64,000 nt of DNA from Diadophis punctatus similis (GCA_023053685.1 JALIGW010000004.1:86568249-86632248), one strand, 5' to 3'. Shown: positions 23,891 through 35,265, counted from the first letter of the stretch. Notes: a model not told the origin generated them from the letters alone. Program-made: numbers and translations.

Positions 23891-24280
23891 TTCCAGAACT
23901 GACAATTGAGCCTGGCAATTACAGTTGTAAGTTGTGTTAGTCAATATGTGGGCCATCCTATGACTGACATTATTGTATGACCATTTTTGTGGTGGTCATT
24001 AAGTGAACACCACAGTCATTAAGCAAAGCCACTGGCATCTGATGCTCAAACCATGAAACGGAGACCATCCCTTCCTTGGGATCAACATTACTGCGCACAA
24101 TTGCAGTGGACTAGCTAGCTCCCGTGCTGGGTGCAATTGCCAATACAAATAGTTGTACTTGCATGTGTTAAAAAGAGGCAGGGTGTATTTCCAGATGTAG
24201 TGTTTGCAAGACTAATGCTTTAATTCTAAAATAATGATATGTCTTATCTTTAATCCGCATTTGCATTTTGTATTCCCTAG

Positions 24281-24362
24281 ATTATTGGGAAGCCCATCCA
24301 ATACACCTTCCCTCATGCAAGGCTGAAACTCTTGAGCGACCCAAAGGACCACTCTGTTTCAG
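24281..24362 (+). CDS. PCLO: PCLO window exon 5: lead-in to the PDZ domain
   Basis: 82 bases between tattccctag and gtaaag. It encodes [20 protein letters not shown]...HSVS|G. The FPHAR segment matches the first beta strand region of the piccolo PDZ domain. The exon ends with one base of the Gly that starts SGNGLGI in the next exon. Confidence 0.94.
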
Positions 24363-24690
24363 GTAAAGTAAACAAGACTATCCAGCTTGGATTCTATGGG
24401 AGCATGGACATGCGTGGACAGGGTGACTGAGTTGCATACGGAGGAATTATTCATTTCTGAGAAGGGTTGAAATTCTGCAATGCTTATTAAATGCTACTTC
24501 CTTAAAAAGAATAAAAGTTCTGTCAAAGATAGAACACAGCTAGTTCTCATTTAGCAGCTACCACATTTGGTGACTGTTTGCAAATATGAAGATAATTTAA
24601 AAATAAATTATCAATGTGCACATTTATGACCAAATTTCATCAGCCTGACATCAAAAATTTTGAGTGTTAGCTTGCAGTTAGCACTTAGAA

Positions 24691-24938
24691 GAGCCGAGGT
24701 GGCGCAGTGGTTAGAATGCAGCACTGCAAGCTACTTCAGCTGACTGCTAGTTCAGCAGTTCAGCTGTTCAAACCTCACTGGCTCAAGGTTGACTCAGCCT
24801 TCCATCCTTCTGAGGTCGGTAAAATGAGGACCCAGATTGTTGGGGGCAATATGCTGAACTCTGTAAACCGCTTAGAGAGGGCTGTAAAGCACTATGAAGC
24901 GGTATATAAGTCTTAAGTGCTGTTGCCATTGCTATTGT
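24691..24938 (+). mobile_element. tRNA-derived SINE, full length
   Basis: Begins GAGCCGAGGTGGCGCAGTGG and ends GCTGTTGCCATTGCTATTG. It is the most complete + strand copy of the family also seen at 14057 and 19245. Confidence 0.88.
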
Positions 24939-24944
24939 TTAAGA

Positions 24945-25080
24945 AATAACAGAATAACAGAGTTGGAAGGGACCTCAGAGGTCTTCTAGTCCAACCCTCT
25001 GCTCAAGCAGGAGACCCTATTCCATTTCAGACAATTGGCTGTCCAGTCTCTTCTTGAGGAGGAATGAGGATTATGCCCAT
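24945..25080 (-). mobile_element. CR1-type LINE 3' end fragment
   Basis: AATAACAGAGTTGGAAGGGA, then CTCAGAGGTCTTCTAGTCCA and ACCCTCTGCTCAAGCAGGAG, is the conserved complement of a CR1 3' region found throughout sauropsids. Confidence 0.75.
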
Positions 25081-26684
25081 ATTTCGGGTTGTGTGAATAT
25101 AAGACAATATATAAAGCGTTCGCTGTAGTTTTATTCTGTTTTGATTTATGTTTTGGTAGTTACCCCCAGTTATAACAGGTTTGCTTTTTCTTGAATCTTT
25201 AAGCAGATTTTTTTCCTTGGATCTCTGGATTTAGGCAAGCTGAAGGGGAACTAAAACCCTTCAGATGATGTTTATTTATTGATTGATCATATTTGTATGG
25301 CCACCCATCTCCCACCCCACCCCCGTCCATCGCCCACTTCTGCTCTGGCCAATGTAAATCTAAGGCAGAGACAGACCTGGGATGGTTCAGAACAAGATTC
25401 CCATTGTAATTTAGGATTTCTGCCATTGAAAAAAAAGTTATCGTAATATCTATTCCACAGAAAAAATGTGCTGAGTCATTTTTATTAGTAGGATGTTATT
25501 TTATTTTCTCAAAAGAAAAGTCACACATTTCTTGACTCTAATCATTGATATCAGGAATACTTTTCTCGTTTCTTAAAACATGTCTCTTAGCAAGATCCCA
25601 AGTCCAGCACAACCATAATTCTTCAAGCGTAGTCAAATTCCAGGTATCGGTTGCCTTTATACTAAAGAATTTCGCCATAAATCTTTCTCTGTACATTAAC
25701 ATATTATTCAGCCATTCACCGGACCACTCAATGGCCTTGCTAGGGTGCCTCTCTCTCACACACACAGGAAGAAAATAATGGCAAAGTACTCTGGAAAATG
25801 CTGCCCCCCCCACAAAAAAAATGGAAACAGTAAACAGCCCCTTTGCTTGTTCTTACTAAAATCAGCCTCTTGTTCCCCAGGAACAGAAAACACTCTGGAC
25901 GTTTTCTGGAGTCCAAGGCATTGAGGAACAGAACGTCAGAATTATTGTCTTGGGGGGGGGCTGGAGCTCTTTGTCCCGGCTGCCTCCACTGGCAGCCAGC
26001 GCTGGAGCAAGTGTGATCAGCCTGAGTCATTCTGGCACGTTTGTCTTTCTTTCTTGTGAAAAGAAAGGCTGCGTTGATGCCCATTCAAAGTTTCCTGGCA
26101 GAACGATTATTGGACTGCGTTTTCATGTATTGCTTTGATCTCAGGCCACAAATATATAATGCTAAATTCGTATTCCTGTGAAGAAACAATCATCCTGTCC
26201 GCCTATCACCACTGTGGCTTCAGCATTAAATGGAAGCTAACTTATTTCCCTAAGTTGTTATATACATCATTGCTTTTCTGAGAGAAATGTTTTTCATTCT
26301 TCCTGTCTCACCAGCTATTCTAACAGAGCTGCCTCTTCATTTCTTTTGAGTTTACAGGATATTTTTCATGATATGCAAACATACCGGTACATACACAGAG
26401 TTTATTCCACTCTTATCTTTTTCAGTTCCCTTCGTAAAATCAAGTCTTTTTAATTGATTGATTTAATCACATGATAACAACAAATTTGATCTTTCTTTCC
26501 TGTCAGTTTTCCTGGAACTCAAGTTATATTATCTGGCTGGGAATAAAAATAATATTTCTGAATGGAAAAAAATATAGAATTGGACAGCTACAGCAAAAAA
26601 AAAAGATAGCTTTCTTATTAATTACATTACTGTTTTTATTCTTATATTTAAAAAATTACTGAGTGCTTTCTTTTTAAAATGCAG

Positions 26685-26810
26685 GCAATGGACTTGGGAT
26701 TCGAGTTGTAGGTGGAAAAGAAATTCCTGGAACCAATGGAGAAATTGGTGCTTACATTGCAAGGATCCTACCAGGTGGAAATGCTGAGCAAACAGGGAAA
26801 CTTATGGAAG
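26685..26810 (+). CDS. PCLO: PCLO window exon 6: PDZ domain core
   Basis: 126 bases between atgcag and gtacag. It encodes [16 protein letters not shown]...[29 protein letters not shown] at 26690-26701 is the carboxylate-binding loop of the PDZ fold, which binds the C-termini of partner proteins (in piccolo, cAMP-GEF II is a reported partner). The Gly-Gly and NAEQTGKL segments are intact. Confidence 0.97.
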
Positions 26811-27298
26811 GTACAGTGATCAGTTCTTTGTCTTCATTGGTATTGATCAGTATGCACGTGGAAAGAGGATTATCCTCAAGGGAAAATCTAGGAAGACCTG
26901 ATGAATAAGTGGAAAGAAATAGGTCAAGCAGCAAAAACAGAGTCTGCTGGAGAAGTTCCCCAAATAAAGATAAGAAAATCATGGTAAGTCATGTTTTTTT
27001 CAAGGGAACCAACCTCTTTGGAGTCTCTGGAAGTGTTGGGAAAATTAGCTATTATTGTTATATTATAGTTGGGTATACAATCATCCAGGTGTTCAGACTG
27101 GATTTGGCATTTTCATCCAACTATCTAGTCCTTCCCAAGGACCTGAATTTTGTATTATTACTATTGGTTCATTGCACAGTCAACCAGATGTTTAGACTGG
27201 ATGTGGCATTTTTGACAAACTATCGTCCTTTCCAAGGACCTGGAATGGGCAGATGTGGACGTTTGATGGTGTTGTTTATTTTATTTTTTATTTATTTA

Positions 27299-28513
27299 CT
27301 AGCTGTATCCGGCCACACGCTGCTGTGGCTCAGTCTGGCTTCCTTCTTTCCTGCACCCCTCAACCCCGGAGATGCTTCTTGGGCGAGGAGGGAAGAGCCC
27401 CGCTGGGACTGGGCTGGCCGAGGACTTCACCCACACCCAGAGCCCCCACTCCATCTGGGGCATTCTGGGAGTTGAAGTCCACTCCCCTCAAAGGCCTTCC
27501 CACCCCTGCTTCCTCTGCCCGGGAGGCCCCCGGAGCAGCCGCCCAGCCTCCCTCCCTCCATCCCCAGGGGGGCCCTGGGCCGGGTGACATGGCGGCAGCA
27601 CTGGGAGGGAGCCCTGTGGAGGGGAAGGCGTCGTCATCGTCCCCCCTCCCCCCCCGGGACACTCACCGGCTGCCAGGTGCCTTCCTGGCGGTGCTCCTCT
27701 GGGCACAGGCCCGCTCGAAGGGCAGCACAGAGGCATAGCCGTGCTCGGCCTCTGCGGGAAGAAAGTGCCGCATCAGAGAGGCCCAGAGCCCTCCCACCCA
27801 TTCTCCCCACCATGCCCCCCAATGTGCACCCCGCTCTCGCCGCTCCAGTTACTCGGCGGCCTCGAGCAGCATCAGCAGCGAGTTCCACTCCATCGCCTCA
27901 GCCGCCGCCTGCTCGGGCTCGGGCCACGGGTGCGCCGCCTCCCACCTCGGTTGGCAGGTTGTGTTAAAGTGAGAATAAATCTCATAGAGGCAATGTAGAT
28001 CCTTTCTTGGAATTCAGACATTTAGAAATAAAGCCGAGATTAAAAGTCTAATAGAAAATATTTATTTCGGTACAAAAACAATAAATCATATAGTTACATC
28101 TTGCTAATAAATCGTGACCGCTCCGGTCAGAATCAAAGGCAGAATAATAATAATGGAGAATCAGGAATGCACACATGCGCAGAAGATCACATCACGTGTC
28201 CTGCTTGTATTGGAATGTACCATAATATTAGGATAGGGATGCATCACCCTGCATAGACATACAACTGGCAATATTCACTACGTGACAGGTTGCTCGCTCA
28301 ACAGGCAGCCGCGCCCACCAGTCGCCCGAGGCGGAGCCTGCCCGCAGCCAATCGCGAACGGGACGGGGACGTCGGACGGTGCTGATTGGCCAGCCGCTAT
28401 AGCAACAACCCCAAATTTAGTATAGAGTGTGTTGCTTTTACTTCCAACAGATGGCGCTGTTTTTCAAAAACATGTTTTACCTGTCACAGGTGTGACATCT
28501 ATATAATATAGGT
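27299..28513 (-). mobile_element. Helitron-like rolling-circle element carrying captured gene DNA
   Basis: Read on the minus strand, the right end has a 6-bp hairpin GCCACA-GCAGCG-TGTGGC (27329-27312), nine bases, then CTAG (27302-27299) next to T. This is the Helitron 3' signature (hairpin, CTRR, T). The left end near 28513 reads CCTATATTATATAGATG, resembling the TCCTATATAATA start of HeliBat-type elements known from bats and lizards, but the first base is altered, so this border is approximate. There are no terminal inverted repeats or target duplication, and no Rep/helicase sequence, so it is non-autonomous. The inside is GC-rich (27.3-27.96 and 28.28-28.43 kb). Confidence 0.6.
27667..27893 (-). 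pseudogene. MXD4-like (MAX dimerization protein) 5' fragment, two exons, broken
   Basis: MXD4 (MAD4) is a bHLH-zip repressor that pairs with MAX and recruits SIN3 through an N-terminal helix (SID). On the minus strand, exon 1 (27893-27830) starts at ATG and reads MEWNSLLMLLEAAE, a TAA stop at 27851-27849 where the family has Tyr, then LERRER. A GT donor follows at 27829. A 78-base gap ends in TTCCCGCAG. Exon 2 (27751-27667) reads EAEHGYASVLPF...RKAPGSR and ends in front of GTGAGT. The phases match across the junction. The SID and EAEHGYAS segments are diagnostic for MXD proteins, and the start resembles MXD4 most. The bHLH exons are absent, so it cannot make a DNA-binding protein. It is probably a genomic capture, because the intron is retained. 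Confidence 0.8.
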
Positions 28514-28954
28514 ATATAAAAACATGCGCGTATTCGAATGCAACGATATATATCCACATCCATGAATGTGTTGGACTTAGAAATGTGCAAAAATATTTAG
28601 AATTTGGAGCACTCTTTTCTCAGTTAACAGTTTCTATTTTGAAATTGGTTTCTTTGGCCATTCCATGGGCTTAAAATGTGAAACATTCTGCACAATAATA
28701 CATTCAGGTAGGGTCCATAATTTTCTTAAATAATAAAAAATGTTAAATAAATCTGGTAAATAAATTCTTAACTAGATGTGTCCACTATGACATTCATTTT
28801 ATAAATGGAGATATTGTCCCCGACAGTCTTATTTCTGAGAACCTCTTCTGAAAATTTAAAAAATGTCCACCTGTCATATATTAGATATCTTAGATAAATC
28901 ATTTGTGACCCGGACATGCTTTGGAAAAGGTTACTGAAGCACAGCAGAGAAAAC

Positions 28955-29230
28955 TGGAAGACCCCACTATATTATTTATCAAACTTGCCTAGGAAAATTA
29001 AAATCATAACCAACACCTTGACTTGGACCTGGAAACCAATCGGCAACCAACGAAGTTCACATAAAAATGGTTTCACATGGACCCTCGTAGGGGCCCTTAG
29101 AACTGTCCATATGACTGCCTTCTGTACCAGCCATAGCTTCCAAATAGTCTCCAAGGGTAGCTCCAGGAAGAACATGGCTGAGAAGCAGCATATCAGCCAT
29201 AGGTCAGCCACATGGCAGTAAAAGCAGCAT
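28955..29230 (-). mobile_element. Diverged L2-type LINE remnant
   Basis: The minus strand retains the reading of the L2 C-terminal region (CATAACCAACACC, ACCAATCGGCAACC, CTCCAAGGGTAGCTCC), aligning with the better copy at 23580-23770, but with many changes and stops. Confidence 0.5.
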
Positions 29231-29964
29231 GGCAGAAGTTCAGCCACCCAGAGGTGTCTATTGCTGTAATCTCTTGAGATCACCAAACCTTGCCTAATTT
29301 ATATTAGGATACTTATATTAGAATGTCAGACTCTTGCAAGAATTTGGCTACTTGAAAACAAACATTTTGGTATTCATAATATCAGAGACAACCTGCAGCA
29401 CTGTTAGTAAACCCTAGGGTTTCCTAGACCACAGTTGGGAGCATCTGATCTAAAAGATAAGAAACAAATCCATGACAGCTAGATCTATCTTTATTGAGCC
29501 ATGAATCATTAAGAATGTGAAGTATCTCTCTGAGAAATCCTACTTATTTTATGTAAACTATTAAAACAGTCTCTCAGATGTAGGGGGATAGGAACTCTTT
29601 CCTGGATCCCTGCACTAAGCCACTCCTGCCCTGGTCACCTTATATTTGGGCTGCTGCAATCTGCTCCGAAATACATCATTAGCATTCTTCTCTAAGCAAT
29701 ATCTGCCACCCATTATTATGAATATTTCACCATGTTTTATTTATTCATTAACCAGGTTTTCAAAACAAATATATGACCCGTTCAACAGTATATTATTTGT
29801 GTAAGTGAAAGCAGCTCAAGAATTCTGCTTTTTTCCCAACATGTAATTTAATCTGTTTGTATGTGAGGGAGAGAGAGAGATTTGGTTTTGCGTGGAGATT
29901 TTAAAGCTGCTGCTAGTTAAGACGCATTCCAGCCATGTCTCTACCAGGGTGGTAGAGTGATTTA

Positions 29965-30115
29965 ACAGATTAACGAAGTTGGAAGGGACCTTGCAGGCCA
30001 TCTAGTCCAATCCCCTGCCCATGCAGGAGACTCTACATCTGCCTCTACCAAGGATCGACCTGACAACCCGCTGATTGTGAGGCAAGAGCTCCACCTCTAG
30101 GTCACCGCAGAGGAA
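29965..30115 (-). mobile_element. CR1-type LINE 3' end fragment
   Basis: GAAGTTGGAAGGGACCTTGC, then AGGCCATCTAGTCCAATCCC and CTGCCCATGCAGGAGACTCT, is the same conserved CR1 end as at 24945, in the same orientation. Confidence 0.75.
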
Positions 30116-30455
30116 TCATCTTAAGGTTAGGTCAGCTGTAGTTCCTGACCTAAATATCAGGACAGGAACTAAAGCTGTGGCAGCTGAACTTTAGCCTGGA
30201 AACTTTTTTTCTGTAGATACACCTCACTACAGGATACACCGCACTAACAATTAAACCCATCTTCTGTTTCCTATATATTTTCAGTTTAACTGTCAGTTCA
30301 TTGATTTCTACGTTGCTCTGCATTGCTTTTTCCTTATTGGAATGGAGTATTTCCAGTATTATTATTTTTTGTAAGTTCCCAACCTTGTGTTCCATTGGAC
30401 CTCGGGATTTCTATGAAGTCTCACCAAGTACATCTCTAAAGTTGTTGAAATCAGC

Positions 30456-30462
<7 letters not shown>

Positions 30463-30486
<24 letters not shown>
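30463..30486 (+). repeat. (GT)n microsatellite
   Basis: A pure GT run of about 12 units within the intron. Confidence 0.9.
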
Positions 30487-31745
30487 CTATGATTCCGTTT
30501 CTTATTCTGTAGCATCTGGAACCCTAAGATGAAGTGGCCAATTGTTCTCCATGCTTTTATTTCTTCAGTCAGCTTTTCTTCTTGGTTAGGATCAACTCTA
30601 AGTGGGCTGATTTCCTTGTCCTTTGTTCAATTATGAGGAAAATTAAGAAACAGCAAGACCTTTGAGAAACTGTAGACATCTTGCAATCTTCACCAGTCTT
30701 ATTTTCCAGGCCGGGCACAAAATCATGTCTCCGAGGTCTTACAAAAGGCCAACAGGTTTGGGCTCATCATTTGGCATATTTGACTGATTAGTGAGGCCAG
30801 TTGAGGATGCCACATTAAATACATATTATGGAATCCGTATTATAACATGATAGGTTTTTTCAGTCCAATTACTTCCTCTGTATACAAACTCCTTTACCTT
30901 ACTAGAACATCCTTTTCCATCTCATATACTTCCAATTCCTGTACTAAGGTATAGTAAAATATTTTATTCTACTACCTGTAACACTGTTACAGTGTAACAG
31001 GGCTTTGCGTTTTGTTTTGTGTGTGGGTTGTGCATGTTCGGATACTGCCCATATAAAAACTAGGGTCAGTCTTACCATGAGGCATAGTTTGCTTCTGGTT
31101 TTGGGTAATAAAACTGGGAAGAGTTTATGTTGGAAGAGACAGGCATGTGTGACGTGGCTTCCCTTCATCTCTTCACATTCGGCCAGAACAGGAATTCTAG
31201 TCCTGACAGAATTCAAGAAAAGTTTGGACTACTCAGTGTGGAATGGAAGTCTACCCTGTTTAGACAGCTGGTCCTGCTGAAAATAGATCAGTGTATATAC
31301 GAAATAATTGGCAAGAAAGAAAAATTAAGTGGGAAATATTCATTTGGCTGTGCTGGTTTTTAATATCATGAAACTTACATCCATGTTCCGGTTTGAGCCT
31401 CTGCCTCCCTTTAGATTTTTCCTACCACAGAAAAGTCCCATGTTGGTCCCAATGACTCCTGATGCCACATCGTGCCAGCTCTTCCTCCCTCAATTTTCTT
31501 TTTCCCTTTCCCTCTTTATTCAGTTTATTTGTGAGACAGAAATTTTCCATGAAGTTTGGAAACAAGGTAACAAGGTAAGCAAAATTTAAAATTAGCATGA
31601 TTTGTGTGCGGTGAAAAGGTTTTGATCCTATCAAATCAGGTGCCAGTTGCATTTATGCTACACGTAGCGGAGGGACTTTGCTTCGGGTAGGTTTTTAGAG
31701 TCCCTGGTGCTGATCCCAGAACTTGCCTTGTGCCCACTTTCCTAG

Positions 31746-31854
31746 GCATGCAGGTGCTGGAGTGGAACGGCTTTCCTCTGACGGGCAAGAGCTACGAAGA
31801 GGTCCACAGCATCATCGGGCTGCAGAGTGGGGAAGCTGAAATATGTGTAAGACT
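31746..31854 (+). CDS. PCLO: PCLO window exon 7: PDZ domain C-terminal part
   Basis: 109 bases between tttcctag and gtgagt. It encodes [20 protein letters not shown], then [16 protein letters not shown], the last strands and second helix of the PDZ fold. Phase 1 in, phase 2 out. Confidence 0.96.
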
Positions 31855-32638
31855 GTGAGTTTTTCTTCATCTGTTTCCATTATTTTTTGGCTTCTCATGT
31901 TTTCTTGATTCACAGTTGTTAAGTTGCAAACTGCACTTTATAACATGTGATATGAAAAGAAAATGAATGTAATTTTAAGTATTAAAGCAATATTTCCTTA
32001 TTCCTTAGAGTAAACTGATATAAAAAGGAATGGAATTAATGAACCTGGGCTAGAAACGCTGCATCCCACTTGAGACAGAAGTGTCAAAACAATATTAATA
32101 TCAGAGAACATATTGACTCTTTTTGAATTACAAAATAATCAACCACCATTTCTGAAAAAAAATTCTTTGGCAACATTTAAACTAAATGGGTTCGTAACAT
32201 GTTCTTTATTGCAAAAATGCTATTATCTTGCATTACACTTAGATAAAAGGAGTTCTGGATTCAGATTTCAGTGAACTCATAAATTCTTCAACAAACTCTG
32301 GTGGAAATCTACTAGATCTCCAAGTACAAGAATATGGTTCAAAGATAGGTGATTGTAAAGCACTCTGTGATTCATAATGCTGGGGGTGGGGAGTTTAACA
32401 CACATATGCACAGGTGGTTACTCATCTGGATATTGTGTAAAGTGTAAAGTATTTCAGGGTAAACTACATTCCTTCCATTCATAAGTTTACCCTCATTCTT
32501 CTCAGATCCAAAGCATCCCAGAGCTACTTAAGGTAGCCACGTTCCGCAGCTGCTTCATCTCATTTATCTCTCTGATTATGATCCTTGGGGATCCGGACAG
32601 GGTTCTTTTTGTCTTAGGTTTCTTGTTCCTCCTTTCAG
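31855..32638 (+). other. PCLO intron, nothing recognised
   Basis: 784 AT-rich bases with no visible repeat family or gene. It ends in the strong tract ttcctcctttcag. Confidence 0.8.
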
Positions 32639-32706
32639 GAATGTCAGTATGCTGCCAGATGGCGAGAATTCCCAACATCTGGAATTGCTTGAGCCGGGAA
32701 AGACGG
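32639..32706 (+). CDS. PCLO: PCLO window exon 8: PDZ-C2A linker
   Basis: 68 bases between cctttcag and gtaaat. It encodes NVSMLPDGENSQHLELLEPG, then KT. The MLxDxENSQHLEL pattern matches piccolo. Phase 2 in, phase 1 out. Confidence 0.93.
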
Positions 32707-33137
32707 GTAAATGACAGCATCTAATATGGGTGACAAACTGAAGTGGGAAGGATTTGGTTGCCCTTATACAACCTGCAGCTTTTGAGTTTGTCGCAAGTGC
32801 GGAGGAAAGGGCAGAAGACCCCGAGAGTGCACCATTTTTCCTTTTCTTAGAGAACTACAAAATGTTTCAAGTGGAAGTAATTTGGTGCAGGAAAGTTCCA
32901 TCTTTTCTCCCCAGATGGGTTGATCCAGGCATCCCAGCTTGGTTCCTATTTTCCCAGAGATAGTTTATCTGGAAGCCAAAGTGTGAAATTCCAATATTTA
33001 TTTGATTTAATATTCTGGATTTTTAATGGATATTTTCCAGTTTGTTTCCTCCTATTGTTGTAAAAACTGAGCAAACTTTAGGTAGATAGGATCGTGTTGT
33101 TGTACGCAAAACTGACTGTGAATTCTTGTGCTTGCAG
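32707..33137 (+). other. PCLO intron, nothing recognised
   Basis: 431 bases, AT-rich, no element identified. Confidence 0.8.
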
Positions 33138-33349
33138 TGGATAAAACAAAATCTCCAGGAGTCGATCCTAAGCAACTGGCTGCAGAGCTGCAAAAGGTTT
33201 CTCTGCAGCAGGCTCCCCTGATGGCCTCTTCAGCCATGGAGAAGGGGTCCCACGGGCACTCGGGGACAGCATCGGCCACCTCCAGCTCCGTGCCCAGCCC
33301 TGGGCAGCCTGGCTCCCCTTCGGTGAGCAAGAAACGGCACAGCAGCAAG
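33138..33349 (+). CDS. PCLO: PCLO window exon 9: linker before C2A
   Basis: 212 bases between gcttgcag and gtagga. It encodes [20 protein letters not shown], then a Ser/Gly/Pro-rich stretch ending [10 protein letters not shown]. The [19 protein letters not shown] core is strongly conserved in piccolo. Confidence 0.96.
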
Positions 33350-34023
33350 GTAGGAAGGCGCTTCGCCCTGGGTAGGTATAGATGGTGGGGTGAGAGGCTC
33401 TTTTGTTTTCTGCATGATCAACCAGGTGGGGAGGAAGAAGCATTAGGAGGACTCATTCCTAAGTGACTGCTTTGGAGACTTTCTCTCACTGTGCTCACAG
33501 GCATTGTCCACACTCAGACACACAACAGTTGACCCTGGATGGGGGAGGGATAAGATGAAGGGGGAGTCCCATGTGAACCGCTTTGAACTCTGGGAAAACA
33601 GGACAGGATATATACCGGTACATTGAATAAATAAGTAAAGTGTAAGACACTCTATTTACCCAGGCCCAAGCCTTGGGTGTATTTGTATAGGCAGAAACAC
33701 TAATTTAATATTGTACTCTGATATCAGAGATTCAGAAGTTTTTAGGTTCTTTTTATAAAATAAATTATGGCATATATCAATCTAGAATTATTAATAAATA
33801 ATTCACCTTTGAGACAAGGTATTAAAATCAGAATTACTGCAGGAAATATCACCTTTTTACAAAGTTTCATTTCAGCTCTGAATTTTTAAGTCACCAAATC
33901 ATTCATCATTAAGTCATCATTAATCTTAATTGTATAAATTTAACAATGCTGTGATAATTCTTATCCAGTTGTAAAGGGAGACAAATAACAACCAGTGCTG
34001 GTTTATTTGTTTTTAAATGACAG
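33350..34023 (+). other. PCLO intron, nothing firm
   Basis: 674 bases. A SINE-tail-like segment (TATATACCGGTACATTGAAT, about 33609-33630) may be an old repeat end. Otherwise plain AT-rich sequence. Confidence 0.7.
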
Positions 34024-34074
34024 CCTGCTGAAGTCTCCAAGGGGGGTCCCCATCCCATAACCGGAGAAATCCAG
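34024..34074 (+). CDS. PCLO: PCLO window exon 10: short linker exon
   Basis: 51 bases (17 codons, phase 0 on both sides) between aaatgacag and gtaacg. It encodes PAEVSKGGPHPITGEIQ. HPITGEIQ leads directly into the first C2A strand (LQINYD) in the next exon. Confidence 0.94.
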
Positions 34075-34298
34075 GTAACGACCTCATATTTAGATATTTA
34101 CTGTTTACCTTTGTTGTCAAAAAGTATGAAATTAATGTTTGTGGTTTGTACTTTGGGATAAGGTAACAATCAGTAATAGAACAGTTTGGATGTTTGATAC
34201 ATTAATTGGGTTATCCAGTAAAACGTGCTTTTTGTTGCACCTTTGTTAGGCCACGCTGCAAATGGGGAGTTGCCCGAGCCAGGGAAATAGGATGTGGT

Positions 34299-34370
34299 TA
34301 GGATGATGATGATGGTAGTGGTGGTGGTGGTGGTGATGATGATGATGGTGATGGTGATGATGATGATAGT
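34299..34370 (+). repeat. (GAT)n/(GTG)n trinucleotide tract
   Basis: GATGATGATG, then GTGGTGGTGGTGGTG, then GATGATGATG-type units, forming about 70 bases of imperfect triplets. Confidence 0.85.
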
Positions 34371-35102
34371 GCAGAAGGCTGCTTCACTGTTGACCAGATT
34401 CTATTCCTGTGCCTGTAATAGGAACCAATCTGGTATTTTTCATGACTGGGATCAAAAGAAATACGTACTTAGTTCTGTTTCCTTCCTTCCTTCCCAGGGG
34501 ATGTTGTTCCTGCCCCAACTATGTTCCATAAGGGTATAATAAAGCTCAGCAGATATCCATACAGTTTATAAATGAATATAAATTAATAGTGCATGTGATC
34601 AAGAGCAGAGTTTTAAAAAATCCTCACTGGATGCCACCCAGCCTTTAGGTCCTTTATCATTCTACTGGCTAAAGAGTAAGTTTCTGGATTCAAGCTCTTG
34701 GAATGGACCCAGAAGTAGAAGAATGGGCTGTTTGCACCACAGGAGCTTTGCTGACTCCATTTTCTCAGAAGAGTCAGGCCAAACTGCCCTCTGGAATAGC
34801 AAGGACAGTGGACAGCAAGCTGGAACGCTCTTATTAGGGCTGACTTTTTAATTGTGCAAAGCATTTCATGATCCACTGTCTATAATTGCTGTTGCCACCT
34901 CTCTGTATTGGTAAAGCTGGTTAATATTCAGATGGACAGCCAGGCTTGGAACTAAAAATAAATCTTTGGAATCACTTGCGTTGGCACCGCCATCTTCTGG
35001 AGATGAGCCTGACTTGAGAGAGTCTTCACCTTTTGTGCCCAGCAGGTGGCAGCACTCAGTCACCCTCCCACCATCCCCAGAATTAACTCAAATATGCTAT
35101 GC

Positions 35103-35265
35103 CAGGGATCCCCAACTTTTCTGACTCCATGGACCAGCGGCAGCTGCAGGGGGAGGAGGGGATGGTTTCATGCACGCCAACGAAGCGTTGCGCACTTGCC
35201 CTTCGCTTGCACAACCAAGTTCCCAACAGGCCGCGGACTGGTACGGGTTAGGGTTAGGGTTTCAG
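35103..35265. mobile_element. hAT-like fragment with telomere-like end
   Basis: The left end CAGGGATCCCCAACTTTTCT is a typical hAT (Charlie) terminus. No matching right terminus was found. At 35246-35262 the sequence runs GGGTTAGGGTTAGGGTT, a short vertebrate-telomere-like repeat that may simply derive from the element's G-rich right end. Confidence 0.5.

Larger units (their letters stand above)
16664..24280 (+). other. Large PCLO intron, repeat-rich
   Basis: 7.6 kb with no exon found. 16.7-19.0 kb: AT-rich, nothing recognised, with a C-run and CT-run at 16981-17000. 19066-19469: two SINE copies. 20535-20803: a hAT MITE. 20812-21615: a GC-richer unassigned block. 22806-23040: an LTR-like segment. 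23143-23890: an L2 fragment. Confidence 0.75.
24363..26684 (+). other. PCLO intron
   Basis: Carries a tRNA SINE (24691-24938) and a CR1-type 3' end (about 24945-25080). The remaining 1.6 kb is AT-rich with no recognised element, apart from a G9 run at 25953. Confidence 0.75.
26811..31745 (+). other. PCLO intron with Helitron and captured gene fragment
   Basis: 4.9 kb splitting the PDZ domain. It holds the Helitron-like element with an MXD4 fragment (27299-28513), an old L2 remnant (28955-29230), a CR1 3' end (29965-30115) and a (GT)n array (30463-30486). No PCLO exon was found in it. Confidence 0.8.

Noticed and set aside
27634..27888. 84-codon minus-strand frame in the GC-rich block
   Set aside because: It is an off-frame shadow across the MXD4-like exon and intron. 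The family match is in another frame with splicing.
31005..31363. Overlapping frames of about 80-90 codons on both strands near 31.1 kb
   Set aside because: No splice context, codon bias or family similarity. Intronic chance frames.
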